A stretch of DNA of 64,000 nt from positions 26,175-90,174 of the forward strand of contig NZ_JAHDTH010000003.1 of NCBI RefSeq assembly GCF_018531445.1, in the 5' to 3' direction. This DNA comes from Pseudonocardia lacus (lineage in GTDB: Bacteria > Actinomycetota > Actinomycetes > Mycobacteriales > Pseudonocardiaceae). The position numbers were made by a program, and so were the translations under genes. The notes beneath the pieces were generated by a model. The model was given only the letters and a program-made list of their open reading frames with translations, was not told the origin of the DNA and ran no database searches. Shown piece after piece: positions 63,859-64,000 of this stretch (the stretch's first letter is position 1; each line of letters begins with the position of its first letter).

Positions 63859-64000
63859 GTGGGCGTGACCGTCACCGAGAGCCGTGAGCTGACCATCCTC
63901 GACCCCCGCACCGGCGACGTCGTCGGGCGCGTCGCGAGCGCCACTGGCGACCGGTGCGCCGCGGCGGTGGCCGCGGCCCGGGCCGCCGCCGGCGGCTGGG
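63859..64000 (+). CDS. aldehyde dehydrogenase, 5' part (cut by window edge)
   Basis: The frame from GTG 63859 (or 63865) reads through ELTILDPRTGDVVGRVAS and DRCAAAVAAARAAAGGW to the edge. This is the first part of an NAD(P)-dependent aldehyde dehydrogenase (the usual NP-x-T/G-E-V and A-V-x-A-A-R-x-A pattern). GAGG lies 6-11 bases upstream. The catalytic domain is outside the window. It follows the GT9 gene by 21 bases. Confidence 0.75.
   Translation, partial: MGVTVTESRELTILDPRTGDVVGRVASATGDRCAAAVAAARAAAGGW

Noticed and set aside
1..64000. Mobile elements, tRNA or rRNA genes
   Set aside because: No transposase, integrase or phage motifs, no terminal inverted repeats with target duplications, and no tRNA cloverleaf or rRNA-like sequence was recognised; tRNA detection by eye is limited.

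Overview
The window looks like chromosomal DNA from a high-GC actinomycete. Codon third positions are almost all G or C, GTG starts are frequent, several promoters look leaderless, and most operons use 4-base start/stop overlaps. The gene families (SARP-type regulator, DUF3040 protein, YflT-like and small 'FPASDPP' stress proteins, PucR regulator, UspA pairs) fit Pseudonocardiaceae, perhaps a Pseudonocardia; that placement is inference. No rRNA, tRNA, insertion sequence, phage gene or CRISPR array was seen.

Layout. 1-5.6 kb: a tungsten module, all on the minus strand: tungstate ABC transporter (tupA-tupB-tupC), a strong hairpin, a MobA-MoaD fusion protein and a tungsten-type aldehyde:ferredoxin oxidoreductase. 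5.6-8.3 kb: two divergent short-chain dehydrogenases around three palindromic operators, one preceded by a coupled 26-residue small ORF, then an alpha/beta hydrolase. 8.4-12.7 kb: an unusual AraC-plus-SARP/AAA/TPR fusion regulator. 12.7-19.0 kb: an osmotic-stress-like group comprising an orphan ectA, a two-component system with a proline-rich lipoprotein, small genes sharing CTGACGA-N4-CTGACGA direct repeats, and a BetT-type transporter. 19.2-21.8 kb: a two-gene ABC exporter. 21.9-29.5 kb: stress and regulatory genes (KhtT-like fragment, DUF3040, UspA pairs, MarR, SPFH protein, PucR regulator, DksA-like and Gre-like factors). 29.8-33.4 kb: DadA-like oxidase, NDH-2 and a DODA-type dioxygenase. 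33.5-37.5 kb: an MMPL transporter, then a MarR regulon defined by two GTTGG-N10-CCAAC sites, with a G-quadruplex-like repeat inside a stress gene. 37.6-41.9 kb: a membrane PAS-GGDEF-EAL protein and a DUF808 protein. 42.4-46.3 kb: BenE transporter, quinone reductase, an atypical SDR and a DUF899 protein.

46.4-52.7 kb is a compact minus-strand biosynthetic operon: UbiA prenyltransferase, two geranylgeranyl-reductase-type flavoproteins, a type III polyketide synthase, an ICMT-type methyltransferase, an epimerase-like protein and a Rieske ferredoxin. It probably makes a prenylated, reduced phenolic lipid or quinone. 52.8-58.5 kb holds SDR/TetR and MocR/flavin-oxidase divergent pairs plus a GSVLSV-repeat membrane protein. 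58.5-58.9 kb is a dense noncoding repeat block. 58.9-63.8 kb holds a methyltransferase and four glycosyltransferases, likely for a cell-surface glycan. The window ends in an aldehyde dehydrogenase.

A recurring oddity is short in-frame tandem duplication. 12-bp units occur in a lipoprotein, two flavoproteins and across the stop codon of a response regulator; an 18-bp unit duplicates the stop of the MMPL gene; a 6-bp unit occurs in the YflT-like gene.
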